From the NCBI GenBank assembly GCA_018223125.1, contig JAAEZA010000046.1, positions 1 to 33,708 of the forward strand: a stretch of DNA of 33,708 nucleotides. The letters run 5' to 3'. This document shows, piece by piece, positions 1 through 8,460 of this stretch (positions are counted from its first letter, which is position 1; the number at the start of each line of letters is the position of its first letter). Under the pieces are notes generated by a model. It worked only from the letters and a program-made list of their open reading frames with translations. It made no database searches and was not told the DNA's origin. Source of the DNA: Paracoccaceae bacterium. Lineage in GTDB: Bacteria; Pseudomonadota; Alphaproteobacteria; Rhodobacterales; Rhodobacteraceae. The position numbers and the translations under genes were made by a program.

Positions 1-474
1 TCCATTGTCAGACTGCGCGCGATCGCGACCCGTTGTTGCTGCCCCCCCGAAAGCTGTGCGGGGCGTTTGTTTGCCTGTTCGGGAATGCGCACCCGTTCAA
101 GATAGTGCATTGCCCGATCGGTGGCTTCTGCGCGGGACAGGCCGCGGGCTTTCATCGGGCCAAGGATCAGATTGTCCAGCACGCTGAGATGGGGGAACAG
201 ATTGAATTGCTGGAATACCATACCCACTTCGGAACGGATGGTGGCGATCGCGGCTTTGTCGTTGGTCAACTCTACGCCGTCCACGCGAATAATGCCGCTT
301 TGATGTTCTTCAAGCCGGTTGATGCAGCGCACGACGGTGGATTTGCCGGAACCCGACGGCCCGCAAATCACCACGCGCTCTCCGGTTTTGACGGTCAGAT
401 TGATGTCTTTAAGCACATGAAAATCACCGAACCATTTGTTCACACCGATCATCTCGATCTTGTTTTCAGCCATC
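1..474 (-). CDS. Polar amino-acid ABC transporter ATP-binding protein (3' end cut by window edge)
   Basis: This is the ATPase of a PAAT-family amino-acid importer (GlnQ/AapP/BztD type). Reading the minus strand, the protein starts MAENKIEMIGVNKWFG. It shows a Walker A motif GPSGSGKST, the Q-loop segment VFQQFNLFPHLS and the signature LSGGQQQRVAIARS just before the window edge. Walker B and the C-terminus lie outside. Two adjacent ATG codons are possible starts (474 and 477). The one at 474 is preferred because the GAGG in GACGAGGG sits only 1-2 nt before the 477 ATG but at a workable distance from 474. The gene is divergent from the binding-protein gene at 612, with 137 bp between them, so the two probably form one transport system. 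Partial gene; family assignment is secure, the substrate is not. Confidence 0.93.
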
Positions 475-611
475 ATCCCTCGTCATTCCCTGATTGCGGG
501 CTACTTCCCCGAGGGGACGAATTTGCTTGAGTTTAACGGGGGATTATTCCCTTATTCAACGATGAAACGCAGCCCGTCACGAAATGGTGCGGGAATGACA
601 TAGGGAAATTA

Positions 612-1385
612 ATGATGAAATTCTGGAAAATCGGGGTCACCGCCGCCGTTCTAAGCCTTGGTGCGGCCTTTGGGGCGTCGGCACAATCCGCGTTGAACGA
701 AATACTGGATAGCGGCACTTTGAAGGTTGGTACAACGGGCGACTGGAACCCGATGACGCTGAAAGATCCGGCGACAAACAGCTATAAGGGATATGATATT
801 GATATCATGACCGAGCTGGCAAAGGATCTGGGGGTTGAGGTTGAATTTGTCCCGACAGACTGGAAAACGCTGGTGAACGGAGTGGTCGCGGGCAAATACC
901 ACCTGACGGGCTCAGCTTCTATTTCTGCGGCGCGCATGAAGGTTGCCGGTTTTTCCGACAGCTATATCGCGGTGGAGATCGTCCCCTTTACCACCAAGGA
1001 CAAGGCAGATCGGTTCGACGGTAACGACAGTATCAACAAGGCGGATGTAAAGGTTGCAACCACCCTTGGTACATCGTTTGAAAAGATGGTGCGTGACTGG
1101 TATCCGGACGCAGACATCAAGGTTGTTGAAGCCCCTGCGCGGGGTTTTCAGGAAGTTATCGCAGGTCGCGCGGATGTGTTCATCACTTCAAACATCGAAG
1201 GGTCTACGCTGGAGGCCAAGTTTCCGGTGACACGGGTCAAGAATGTGGATGCCCCGTCGAGCACGCCGATTGCAATGATCATGCCGCAAGCGGATCAGGT
1301 CTGGATCAACTATGTGAACAACTGGATCGAATTGAAAAAAGGCGAAGGCTTTTTTGAAGCAACTCGGGAAAAATGGGGTCTTTAA
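612..1385 (+). CDS. Family-3 periplasmic substrate-binding protein (PheC/amino-acid-binding-like)
   Basis: This 257-aa secreted binding protein belongs to the bacterial extracellular solute-binding family 3. A Sec signal peptide spans about residues 1-24 (charged start, hydrophobic AAVLSLGAAFG core, ASA-Q cleavage context). The mature part begins with the typical LNEILDSGTLKVGTTGDWNP and continues with GYDIDIMTELAKDLG and VEFVPTDWKTLV, a pattern shared by PAAT binding proteins and cyclohexadienyl dehydratase-like (PheC) proteins. A catalytic dehydratase role cannot be excluded from sequence alone, but the divergent transporter ATPase at 1-474 favours ligand binding. AGGGA at 602-606 serves either ATG 612 or ATG 615. 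No permease gene is visible here; it may lie beyond the left edge. A strong terminator follows at once. Confidence 0.88.
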   Translation: MMKFWKIGVTAAVLSLGAAFGASAQSALNEILDSGTLKVGTTGDWNPMTLKDPATNSYKGYDIDIMTELAKDLGVEVEFVPTDWKTLVNGVVAGKYHLTGSASISAARMKVAGFSDSYIAVEIVPFTTKDKADRFDGNDSINKADVKVATTLGTSFEKMVRDWYPDADIKVVEAPARGFQEVIAGRADVFITSNIEGSTLEAKFPVTRVKNVDAPSSTPIAMIMPQADQVWINYVNNWIELKKGEGFFEATREKWGL

Positions 1386-1411
1386 CCCCCTCCCGTCAAA
1401 GACATGGGGAA

Positions 1412-1436
1412 GGGTTGCCATCTGGCAGCCCTTTTT
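1412..1436 (+). terminator. Rho-independent terminator of the binding-protein gene
   Basis: GGGTTGCC and GGCAGCCC form an 8-bp stem (one G-U pair) with an ATCT loop, followed directly by TTTTT. It lies 26 bp after the stop of the binding-protein gene and separates it from the next operon. Confidence 0.85.
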
Positions 1437-1452
1437 CGTTGCGGTTTATTAG

Positions 1453-1482
1453 TTGACAGACTCAGGGGTTGGGTTGTTTATT
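1453..1482 (+). promoter_or_regulatory. Candidate sigma-70 promoter of the molybdenum-hydroxylase/Hnr operon
   Basis: A consensus -35 hexamer TTGACA lies at 1453-1458 and a weaker -10-like TTTATT at 1477-1482, with an 18-bp spacer. It sits 38 bp upstream of the first gene (1520) and the repeated TTAGTGTACA element overlaps its downstream edge. The -35 match is exact; the -10 is only 4 of 6, so the exact start site is uncertain. Confidence 0.5.
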
Positions 1483-1493
1483 AGTGTACAAAC
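1481..1493 (+). promoter_or_regulatory. Shared operator-like element, copy A
   Basis: TTAGTGTACAAAC lies just downstream of the candidate promoter and 26 bp before the first start codon. The first ten bases, with the palindromic core TGTACA, recur on the opposite strand at 16134-16143 in front of the ABC-importer operon. The position at the promoter is what a repressor such as the MarR protein at 8461 would use. The regulator-site link is inference. Confidence 0.5.
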
Positions 1494-1519
1494 GAATAAC
1501 CGCCGAGAGGTGCTGCCTT

Positions 1520-2341
1520 ATGTACTTCCAACCGAAGACTCTGGAACAGGCTGTGCAGGATGCGCAGACGCAAGGCTTGCGTATTCTGGCGGGGGGCACG
1601 GATTTTTACCCGATGAACGGCGATCGCCTTCCCGAAGGCCCTATACTGGACGTGACGCGGATTAAGGGGATGACCGGCGTCACCCGAACGTCGGACGGGT
1701 GGCGCATCGGCGGTGCGACCTGCTGGAGCGATATTCTGAAAGCGGACCTTCCGAAGGCGTTTGACGGTTTGAAAGCCGCGGCCAGAGAGGTCGGCTCGAT
1801 CCAGATACAGAATGTCGGAACAATCGCGGGGAACCTGTGTAATGCGTCTCCGGCGGCGGATAGTGTTCCTCCGCTGCTTACACTCGGTGCCAAAGTGGAA
1901 TTGACCTCTGCTTTTGGCAAGCGTCTGTTAAATCTGGAAGATTTTATTCTCGGCGTGCGAAAAACTGCCCTGCGATCCGGTGAAATACTGACTGCCGTTC
2001 ACATTGCCGATGCTGGGCAGGCGCGCAGTGTTTTCAGCAAGCTGGGCAGTCGTAAATATCTGGTCATTTCCATTGCGATGGTCGCTGTGCTCATTGAAAT
2101 TCAAGATGGTGCAATCGCCCGGGCGCGGGTGGCGGTGGGGGCGTGTTCTCCGGTGGCACAGCGCCTGCGGGACTTGGAAGCAGATTTAAGAGGACGCAGA
2201 CAGGTTGCAGGCGTGGTTACGCCAGCCCACCTCTCTGCGCTGTCCCCGATTGATGATGTGCGCGGGTCAGCAGACTACCGTCTGGAGGTCGTTGCGCCGA
2301 TGATAGAGGAAGCCCTCGAAAGATGTCTGGAGAGCACATGA
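1520..2341 (+). CDS. FAD-binding subunit of a xanthine-dehydrogenase-family molybdenum hydroxylase
   Basis: This 273-aa protein is the medium, flavin-carrying subunit (CoxM/NdhF type) that passes electrons from the Fe-S clusters of the partner subunit to an acceptor. It shows the family FAD signatures AGGTDFYP at residues 24-31 and QNVGTIAGNLCNASPAAD at about 97-114, and the usual SGEILTAVHI and later SKLGSRKYLVIS segments. The start at 1520 is chosen because GAGAGG (1505-1510) is 9 nt upstream and the protein then begins MYFQPKTLEQAV, the normal family N-terminus; an in-frame upstream codon at 1469 only adds unrelated residues. The gene overlaps the next one by ATGA, so the two subunits are probably translationally coupled. 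The cytoplasmic enzyme is expected to hydroxylate a heterocycle such as nicotinate. Confidence 0.9.
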   Translation: MYFQPKTLEQAVQDAQTQGLRILAGGTDFYPMNGDRLPEGPILDVTRIKGMTGVTRTSDGWRIGGATCWSDILKADLPKAFDGLKAAAREVGSIQIQNVGTIAGNLCNASPAADSVPPLLTLGAKVELTSAFGKRLLNLEDFILGVRKTALRSGEILTAVHIADAGQARSVFSKLGSRKYLVISIAMVAVLIEIQDGAIARARVAVGACSPVAQRLRDLEADLRGRRQVAGVVTPAHLSALSPIDDVRGSADYRLEVVAPMIEEALERCLEST

Positions 2342-5076
2342 AAGATGCTGCCCCCGAAGGGATCGCCTTTACCCTGAACAACAAACCTGTGCAGGCCGGT
2401 GCGGCGGCGGGGGAACGGCTGTCTGCAACCTTGCGCGAAACCCTTGGTGCGCGGGATGTGAAAATCGGGTGTAACGCAGGGGATTGCGGTGCCTGTACCG
2501 TTCTGGTGGACGGCGCGCCGGTGTGCGCCTGTCTGATGTCAACGGCGCAGGTGGAAGGGCGCCACGTGGAAACCCTGTCCGGTCTGGTGCAAAACGATAA
2601 GGACACTCGCGCACTGGCAGAGGCTTTTCAAAATCACGGCGCCGCCCAATGCGGCATTTGTACTCCGGGAATGATGGTCTCTGCGACGGCTTATTTGCGC
2701 AATAAAAACAGCAGTGTGGAAGACGCGCTCGGCGGTGTTTTGTGCCGCTGCACCGGCTATCGCAAGATCCTTGACGCCGTAGCAGAGACCGCAAACGGCG
2801 GGGCGGGGCCGCTGCCTGTATCCGGTGGTATGGGAACATCAATCCGGCGGCTTGACGGTGTGGCAAAAGTGGAAGGACGCGAGGCTTTCGGGGACGATGT
2901 AGCACCCGCCGCTACGCCGGTGGTAAAGGTGATCCGCTCTCCCTATCCTCGGGCGCGTTTCGAATTCGGTGATCTCGAAGGGTTCTGCACCCATACAGGG
3001 GGTGTGCTGGCCGTGCTCAGCGCGAAAGACATTAAAGGACGCAACTGTTTTGGCGTGATCCCGCCTTTTGCGGACCAGCCTGTGTTTGCCGTAGCTGAAA
3101 CCCGTTTTCGCGGTGAAGCCGTGGCCGCCGTGGTTGGCACGCCGGAGTTGATGGCGCGGTTCGATCCGGCAGATTTTCCCGTCACATGGCAGGAACTGCC
3201 CGCCGTGATGGATTGCGACACCGCAATGGCCGCGGATGCGCCGCAGATTCATTCAGGGCGCAGTGGCAATGTCATGACCGGCGGTTTCGTGCAGTGCGGC
3301 GATGCGGATCGTGCTTTAAACGGGGCAGCGCAGCGCGTGTCTGGCCGCTTCAGCACAGGGTTTGTGGAACATGCCTATATCGAACCGGAAGCAGGTTACG
3401 CCACAGTGACAGACGGGCGGGTGGAAATCCACGGCTGCACCCAAGCGCCGGTTATGGATCTGGATTCTATGGAGGAAATTCTTGGAATTGATCGTGACAG
3501 GATCAGGATTGTTCCCACGGCTGTGGGCGGCGGGTTCGGCTCCAAGCTGGATATTTCCATGCAGCCCTATCTTGCGCTGGCCGCGTTGAAAATCAACGGT
3601 CCGGTGCGTATGGCCTATTCCCGCGCGGAATCCATGCAATCTACCACGAAACGTCATCCAGCCGACATCGAACTCACTATCGGTGCGGATGAAACGGGGC
3701 GGGTGCAGGGGTTCCGCTTTGACGGTCTGTTCAATACGGGTGCTTATGCAAGCTGGGGGCCGACGGTTGCCAACCGCGTGCCGGTCCATGCCTCCGGTCC
3801 CTATCGCATTTCCGATTACCGCGCGGAGGCAAAGGGTATTCACACCCATTGCCCGCCATCGGGTGCCTTTCGCGGCTTTGGCGTGCCACAGGCGGCCATT
3901 GCGCAGGAGGTTCTGTTCGACGAACTCGCTGCCAAACTGGACATGGACCCGCTGGAATTCCGCGAGCTGAACGCGCTGGAAAACGGTGCGCCAACGGTCT
4001 GCGGGCAGGTGTTTAAACAGGGGGTCGGAATCAAGGCCTGTTTTAAAGCGCTGCGCGAACCTTGGGCCAAAGCCAAGGAAGAAGCGGCGGCGTTCAATGC
4101 AAAGGGCGGGCCCTTACGCCGCGGCGTCGGGATCGCGGCGGGCTGGTACGGTTGCGGGAATACCTCTCTGCCGAACCCTTCGACGATCAAATCTGGCGTG
4201 CGCAGCGACGGCACGATCGTGTTGCATCAGGGGGCGATGGACATCGGGCAGGGTGCAAATACCGTTATTTCCCAAATATTTGCCGAAGCGCTCGGCTGTG
4301 ATGTGAAACACTTGCACCTGATCGGTGCAGACACGGATGTAACACCGGATGCAGGTAAAACCAGTGCTTCTAGACAGACGTTCGTGTCCGGAAATGCGGC
4401 GCGCCTCTCCGGTCTGGCGCTTCGCGCGGAAATCCTGCGCCGGTGCAATGTGGACAGCGCAGCGGCGATAATTGAACCGGCTGAAGGGGCGCTGGTCGTT
4501 CGGGACGGGTCAGCGCGGCATGAAGTGTCCCTTGGCGGTCTGGGAAGCGACGCGGATGGCTACGTCCTGCGGGCCGAAGAAACCTATGATCCACCGACCA
4601 AACCGCTTGATAAAGACGGGCAGGGCGTGCCTTACGCGCAATTCGGCTATGCGGCCCATCTGGCAGTTGTGGATGTGGACATGCGCTATGGCACGGTGCG
4701 TCCGGTGCGGTTTGTCGCGGCCCATGATGTGGGCCACGCGGTGAACCCGATGCTGGTGGAAGGGCAGGTCCACGGCGGAATAGCGCAAGGGTTGGGCATG
4801 GCGCTAATGGAGGAGTTTATTCCCGGGCGCACCGAAAACCTGCACGACTATCTGATCCCGACAATCGGGGATATTCCGCCGATTGAGACCCTGATTATCG
4901 AAGAACCGGATGCCCACGGTCCATACGGGGCCAAGGGGCTGGGGGAGCATGTGTTAATCCCGACCGCACCTGCCTTGATCAACGCAATTAATCGCGCGGC
5001 AGGGGTGCAATTACGGCAGGTTCCGGTTACGCCCTCCCGTCTGAAAGCCGCAATGAAGGAGGCGTGTCATGACTGA
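2338..5076 (+). CDS. Fused [2Fe-2S]/molybdopterin subunit of a molybdenum hydroxylase (putative nicotinate dehydrogenase)
   Basis: This 912-aa catalytic subunit has an N-terminal Fe-S part fused to the molybdopterin part. The plant-type cluster uses C45, C50, C53 and C65. The second cluster uses C105, C108, C136 and C138 (CGIC ... CRC), matching the spacing in Desulfovibrio aldehyde oxidoreductase (MOP). The molybdenum domain has VGGGFGSK, GAFRGFGVPQ, GQVHGGIAQG and PYGAKGLGE, whose Glu fits the family base. MOP has the same Fe-S/Mo fusion but no flavin; here a separate FAD subunit is encoded just upstream. The start at 2338 is preferred over 2323: GGAG lies 5 nt upstream and ATGA overlaps the preceding stop. 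Because the next genes resemble 6-hydroxynicotinate reductase and enamidase, nicotinate C6-hydroxylation is the likely job; the substrate remains inference. Confidence 0.88.
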   Translation: MKDAAPEGIAFTLNNKPVQAGAAAGERLSATLRETLGARDVKIGCNAGDCGACTVLVDGAPVCACLMSTAQVEGRHVETLSGLVQNDKDTRALAEAFQNHGAAQCGICTPGMMVSATAYLRNKNSSVEDALGGVLCRCTGYRKILDAVAETANGGAGPLPVSGGMGTSIRRLDGVAKVEGREAFGDDVAPAATPVVKVIRSPYPRARFEFGDLEGFCTHTGGVLAVLSAKDIKGRNCFGVIPPFADQPVFAVAETRFRGEAVAAVVGTPELMARFDPADFPVTWQELPAVMDCDTAMAADAPQIHSGRSGNVMTGGFVQCGDADRALNGAAQRVSGRFSTGFVEHAYIEPEAGYATVTDGRVEIHGCTQAPVMDLDSMEEILGIDRDRIRIVPTAVGGGFGSKLDISMQPYLALAALKINGPVRMAYSRAESMQSTTKRHPADIELTIGADETGRVQGFRFDGLFNTGAYASWGPTVANRVPVHASGPYRISDYRAEAKGIHTHCPPSGAFRGFGVPQAAIAQEVLFDELAAKLDMDPLEFRELNALENGAPTVCGQVFKQGVGIKACFKALREPWAKAKEEAAAFNAKGGPLRRGVGIAAGWYGCGNTSLPNPSTIKSGVRSDGTIVLHQGAMDIGQGANTVISQIFAEALGCDVKHLHLIGADTDVTPDAGKTSASRQTFVSGNAARLSGLALRAEILRRCNVDSAAAIIEPAEGALVVRDGSARHEVSLGGLGSDADGYVLRAEETYDPPTKPLDKDGQGVPYAQFGYAAHLAVVDVDMRYGTVRPVRFVAAHDVGHAVNPMLVEGQVHGGIAQGLGMALMEEFIPGRTENLHDYLIPTIGDIPPIETLIIEEPDAHGPYGAKGLGEHVLIPTAPALINAINRAAGVQLRQVPVTPSRLKAAMKEACHD

Positions 5077-6490
5077 ACGGGCTGCTGTTGAGAAGATCCG
5101 CTGTGATGCCTGTCCGGTGTTGTGCTATATTGCCGAAGGCCGTTCCGGTGCCTGTGACCGTTATGCAAATCATGACGGCGAACTGGTGCGGCTGGACCCT
5201 CTGACGGTGATCGAAAATGGTGGTCCTGCTGTGCCCTTCCTGCAAGGGGCCGAATGGGACGGAGACATTGTGCAAGGCGCGCGCCCCTTCGTGACGGCCA
5301 TTGGTGCGGGCACCACTTATCCTGATTACAAGCCTGCGCCGTTTATCGTCTCGGCGGAAACGCGGGGCGTGGATATGGTGACGGTCGTGACCGAGGGCAT
5401 CTTCAGCTATTGCGGTGTAAAGGTTAAAATCGACACGGACCGCCATATCGGAGAGGAACGTGCCATCGTACGCGTCGACGGAGAAGCCATCGGCCATGTG
5501 ATGACCAGCGAATATGGCAGCAAGATGTTGTCCCTTGGCGGGGTCGATCACCTGACGGGCGGATCGAAAAAGGAAGGCCGTGTCACTTGCGATGCTTTGT
5601 TGGCTTTGTGCAACTGTGAGCCGGTCGAGATGGAAATCGACGGTGGATCTGTCGTGATTGTGCAGGCTGGAAAGGCGCCGGTCATCAACGGCGATCAGGA
5701 AAGACTGATGCGGGTGGGCTGTGGTTCCGCCGCAATCGGCATGTTTGCCGCCCAGTGGAAGGGGCATGCGGACGAGGTGATTGTGGTGGACGATCATATT
5801 ACCGGAGTGCTGTCCGAACATCAGGCCGGCGTTCTGCTGGACATCCCCCCGAGCGGTATCCGCGTGGTCGGTCGCCGCTCTACTCCGGGGCGGTATTTTC
5901 AGGTGGCCGAACCGGGGACGGGGTGGGGTGGCACCGATATTTCCGATCCCTTGAAGGTGATCAAAAACGTAAATCCCAAAGTGGCATGGCCCGGATTGCG
6001 GTTGTTCATGATCTCGACGACTGGCGAACAATGGGCCTATTTCGAGCTGGACGAGGATCTTGTGCCCCAACCTGCGGAAGCACCCGCCGCGCTGCGGGCC
6101 AGTGCAGAACGGGTGGCCGAGAATTGCGAACCTTCAGTCTGTTCGGTGCTGTTCATGGGCGGCGCAGGGGGATCCCTGCGGGCGGGAGTGACTGAAAATC
6201 CGGTAAAGCTGACCCGATCCGTGCGCGATACACTGACGCAAGTGACGATTGGCGGGGCAGAAGCCTATCTCTGGCCCGGCGGCGGGATTACCGTGATGGC
6301 AGATGTAACGCAGATGCCTTCCAATGCCTTCGGATATGTGCCGACACCGGCATTGGTCGCGCCGATCGAATTTACCATGCGCCGCAGCGATTATATCGCC
6401 TTGGGTGGCTATGAGGCGGAAATCCGCAAGGTTGACGATGTGCTCAACGGCAACGAGCGCCGTATCGGTGGCGCAGAGGCGGCAGAATGA
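5069..6490 (+). CDS. hnr: 6-hydroxynicotinate reductase-like iron-sulfur flavoprotein
   Basis: This 473-aa protein resembles 6-hydroxynicotinate reductase, which in Eubacterium barkeri reduces 6-hydroxynicotinate to 1,4,5,6-tetrahydro-6-oxonicotinate and carries Fe-S clusters and a covalent flavin. Visible here is an N-terminal cysteine cluster C12-x2-C15-x3-C19-x9-C29, suited to a [4Fe-4S] centre, and further cysteines (C115, C174, C181, C183, then GCGSA and ENCEPSVC) that could hold a second cluster. Glycine-rich stretches (AIGAGTT at 77-83, FMGGAGGS) are candidates for flavin contact. Its start overlaps the molybdenum-subunit stop by 8 bp and has AAGGAGG at 5056-5062. It is followed with ATGA overlap by the ApbE-superfamily gene. 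The identification rests on remembered family appearance plus the enamidase in the facing operon. Confidence 0.75.
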   Translation: MTERAAVEKIRCDACPVLCYIAEGRSGACDRYANHDGELVRLDPLTVIENGGPAVPFLQGAEWDGDIVQGARPFVTAIGAGTTYPDYKPAPFIVSAETRGVDMVTVVTEGIFSYCGVKVKIDTDRHIGEERAIVRVDGEAIGHVMTSEYGSKMLSLGGVDHLTGGSKKEGRVTCDALLALCNCEPVEMEIDGGSVVIVQAGKAPVINGDQERLMRVGCGSAAIGMFAAQWKGHADEVIVVDDHITGVLSEHQAGVLLDIPPSGIRVVGRRSTPGRYFQVAEPGTGWGGTDISDPLKVIKNVNPKVAWPGLRLFMISTTGEQWAYFELDEDLVPQPAEAPAALRASAERVAENCEPSVCSVLFMGGAGGSLRAGVTENPVKLTRSVRDTLTQVTIGGAEAYLWPGGGITVMADVTQMPSNAFGYVPTPALVAPIEFTMRRSDYIALGGYEAEIRKVDDVLNGNERRIGGAEAAE

Positions 6491-7302
6491 TCGCAGCGCG
6501 GATTTCAGCAGACCGGTTGCATTTGCAACACGGGCCGATCGACCTGATCATCGGCGCGGATGGCAACCGTGAAGCCGCTTTCGCCGCTGCCGGGGCCCGT
6601 TTTGCCACGGTCCTTGAAGAACTTGTTTTGGAACTCCCCCTGTTGCGCAGGCCGATGCCGGTGGCGCCGCGCGGGCATGTGGCACAACGTATGGCGCAGG
6701 CCGCAGCAGGGTATCGGGATTTTGTCACGCCCATGGCTGCGGTGGCGGGGGCTGTTGCTGATGAAGTTCTTGCCGCGATCCGCACGCAAGCACGTCCCGA
6801 ACGGGCATATGTAAACAACGGCGGTGACATCGCGGTGTTTCTGGCCAAGGGGCATAGGTTTGACGTGGGTATTACCGGTCTGGATGCAACGGCGCTGGGC
6901 ACGGTGACACTGCACAGCGGTGACGGAATTGGCGGAATTGCCACCAGCGGGCAGGGCGGGCGCAGCCTGTCGCTGGGCATCGCGCAAAGCGTGACGGTTC
7001 TGGCAGACTGCGCGGCGGTCGCGGATGCTGCCGCGACTCTGATTGCCAACAGGGTTGATTTGCCGGACCATCCCGCTATCACGCGGGAGAGCGCAGACCG
7101 TCTGGACCCTGACAGCGATCTGGGCGACCGGATGGTTGTGACGGGATGCGGCTCCTTGGGGGTAAGGGATAAAAGGCGCGCCTTGGAATATGGCGCGCAC
7201 TTTGCGCAGGAATTGCAGGCGCAGGGACGGATAAAAGCGGCTTACCTGCTGTTGCAGGGGGAAAGCCGTGTGATCGGCAGAGAGGAACTGGCACATGCCT
7301 GA
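6487..7302 (+). CDS. UPF0280 family protein, ApbE superfamily (possible flavin transferase)
   Basis: This 271-aa protein belongs to UPF0280 (COG2122), a family of unknown function related to ApbE, the FMN transferase that links flavin to threonine. ApbE-like landmarks are visible: TPMAAVAGAVADEVL at 81-95, VNNGGDI at 109-115, GIATSG at 150-155 and ADCAAVADAAATLI at 173-186. These correspond to the GGD/N, ATSG and A-DA-aTa motifs of ApbE. No signal peptide is present, so it should be cytoplasmic, unlike most ApbE proteins. The gene overlaps the hnr-like stop by ATGA. Since E. barkeri 6-hydroxynicotinate reductase has covalent flavin, a role in flavinylating the neighbouring protein is an attractive inference. 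A catalytically different ApbE relative is the main alternative. Confidence 0.85.
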   Translation: MIAARISADRLHLQHGPIDLIIGADGNREAAFAAAGARFATVLEELVLELPLLRRPMPVAPRGHVAQRMAQAAAGYRDFVTPMAAVAGAVADEVLAAIRTQARPERAYVNNGGDIAVFLAKGHRFDVGITGLDATALGTVTLHSGDGIGGIATSGQGGRSLSLGIAQSVTVLADCAAVADAAATLIANRVDLPDHPAITRESADRLDPDSDLGDRMVVTGCGSLGVRDKRRALEYGAHFAQELQAQGRIKAAYLLLQGESRVIGREELAHA

Positions 7303-7879
7303 CGTAGTGGTTCGCAAGATTATGACAACGATGGAGGAGATCCATCACGAATTCGGCCCCGAACCGGAGGTGCCCCTGCGCCGTGTCGCGGCTGTAGCGG
7401 TGATCAAAAACCCGTTTGCGGGCAAATACGTTGCTGATATTGCAGGATTTATGGAGGATCTGAAGCCCTTGGGGCTGGAGATGGCGCAAAAGGCGCTGGC
7501 GCTTTTGGGTGGGGATGCTTCGGCTGTAGAGGGCTATGGAAAGGGCTCTATCGTGGGGACCGCCGGAGAGTTGGAACACGGCGCGCTCTGGCATGCGCCG
7601 GGGGGCTATGCCATGCGCGAACTGCTCGGGGATGCGGCGGCGATTGTGCCTTCGACGAAAAAGGTCGGCGCTGCGGGAACGCGGCTTGATGTGCCGATCA
7701 CCCATATCAACGCTTCCTACGTGCGCAGCCATTTTGACGCGATGGAAATCGGTATGAATGACGCGCCCCGCGCTGATGAACTGGCCTTTATACTGGTGAT
7801 GAGCACGGGTGCGCGCATTCATGCGCGGGTTGGTGGTCTGGCCGCAGACGAGATTAAAGGGAAGGACGGGTTGAGATGA
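7295..7879 (+). CDS. DUF1185 (amino acid synthesis family) protein, first paralogue
   Basis: This 194-aa protein is a DUF1185/AA_synth family member. The family name suggests amino-acid synthesis, but no reaction is established to my knowledge. Conserved pieces are VAVIKNPFAGKY near residue 35, YGKGSIVG and GELEHG in the middle, STKKVG, YVRSHFDAMEIGMNDAPRADE and the C-terminal GKDGLR. It overlaps the UPF0280 stop by 8 bp and has GAGAGG a few bases upstream. The next gene is a same-length paralogue overlapping by ATGA. The tight coupling and conserved surfaces suggest that the two proteins form one heteromeric complex acting in the heterocycle pathway, possibly on a ring-opened or ring-reduced intermediate. 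That role is inference only. Confidence 0.85.
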   Translation: MPDVVVRKIMTTMEEIHHEFGPEPEVPLRRVAAVAVIKNPFAGKYVADIAGFMEDLKPLGLEMAQKALALLGGDASAVEGYGKGSIVGTAGELEHGALWHAPGGYAMRELLGDAAAIVPSTKKVGAAGTRLDVPITHINASYVRSHFDAMEIGMNDAPRADELAFILVMSTGARIHARVGGLAADEIKGKDGLR

Positions 7880-8460
7880 GCGCGAAAATCAGGAAAACCG
7901 CTGTTTGGGTGGAAGAAACCCATCTGGAAATGGGCCGCGAGATTTCGCCCCCGACCCGCAAGGCTGTCGCCGTGGCCGTGATCGAAAATCCCTTCGCAGG
8001 CCAGTATACCGAAGACCTTACGCCGCTGATGGACATCGGCGCGGAACTGGGCGGAATGCTCGGGGAGCGCTGCGTTCAGGCGCTGGGGATCACACCGGAG
8101 CAGGCGGAAAGCTATGGCAAATCCGCGATGGTGGGCGAAAACGGTGAACTGGAACACGCCGCTGCGATCCTGCATCCCAAACTGGGTGCACCGCTGCGCA
8201 AAGCAGTTGAGAAAGGGGCAGCCCTGGTGCCTTCGTCGAAAAAAATGGGGGGGCCGGGGCAGGATCTTGACGTGCCGCTGGGCCATAAGGACGCGGCTTA
8301 CGTGCGCAGCCATTTCGACGGGGTCGAGGTGCGGATGAGTGATGCGCCCCGCGCCAATGAAATCCTTGTGGCTGTGGCGGTGACGGACAGCGGACGCCCG
8401 TTGCCCCGTGTTGGCGGGCTGACCCACGAACAGGCCGAAGGCAAGGACGGGTTGCGCTGA
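7876..8460 (+). CDS. DUF1185 (amino acid synthesis family) protein, second paralogue
   Basis: This second 194-aa DUF1185 protein is clearly homologous to the one encoded just upstream. Both share VAVI-NPFAG, YGK, VG--GELEH, VPS-KK-G, LDVP--H, YVRSHFD, M-DAPRA-E and end in GKDGLR. They differ at their N-termini and in the central helical region, so this is an old duplication rather than a recent copy. It starts in an ATGA overlap with the preceding stop and its own stop TGA abuts the ATG of the MarR gene. No signal peptide or membrane segment is visible. Function is unknown; retention of two divergent copies in one transcript argues for different subunits or substrates. Confidence 0.85.
   Translation: MSAKIRKTAVWVEETHLEMGREISPPTRKAVAVAVIENPFAGQYTEDLTPLMDIGAELGGMLGERCVQALGITPEQAESYGKSAMVGENGELEHAAAILHPKLGAPLRKAVEKGAALVPSSKKMGGPGQDLDVPLGHKDAAYVRSHFDGVEVRMSDAPRANEILVAVAVTDSGRPLPRVGGLTHEQAEGKDGLR

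Noticed and set aside
5027-6070. Long open frame on the minus strand opposite the Hnr-like gene
   Set aside because: It is antisense to a well-supported coupled gene, has His/Arg-rich low-information composition and no start signal.
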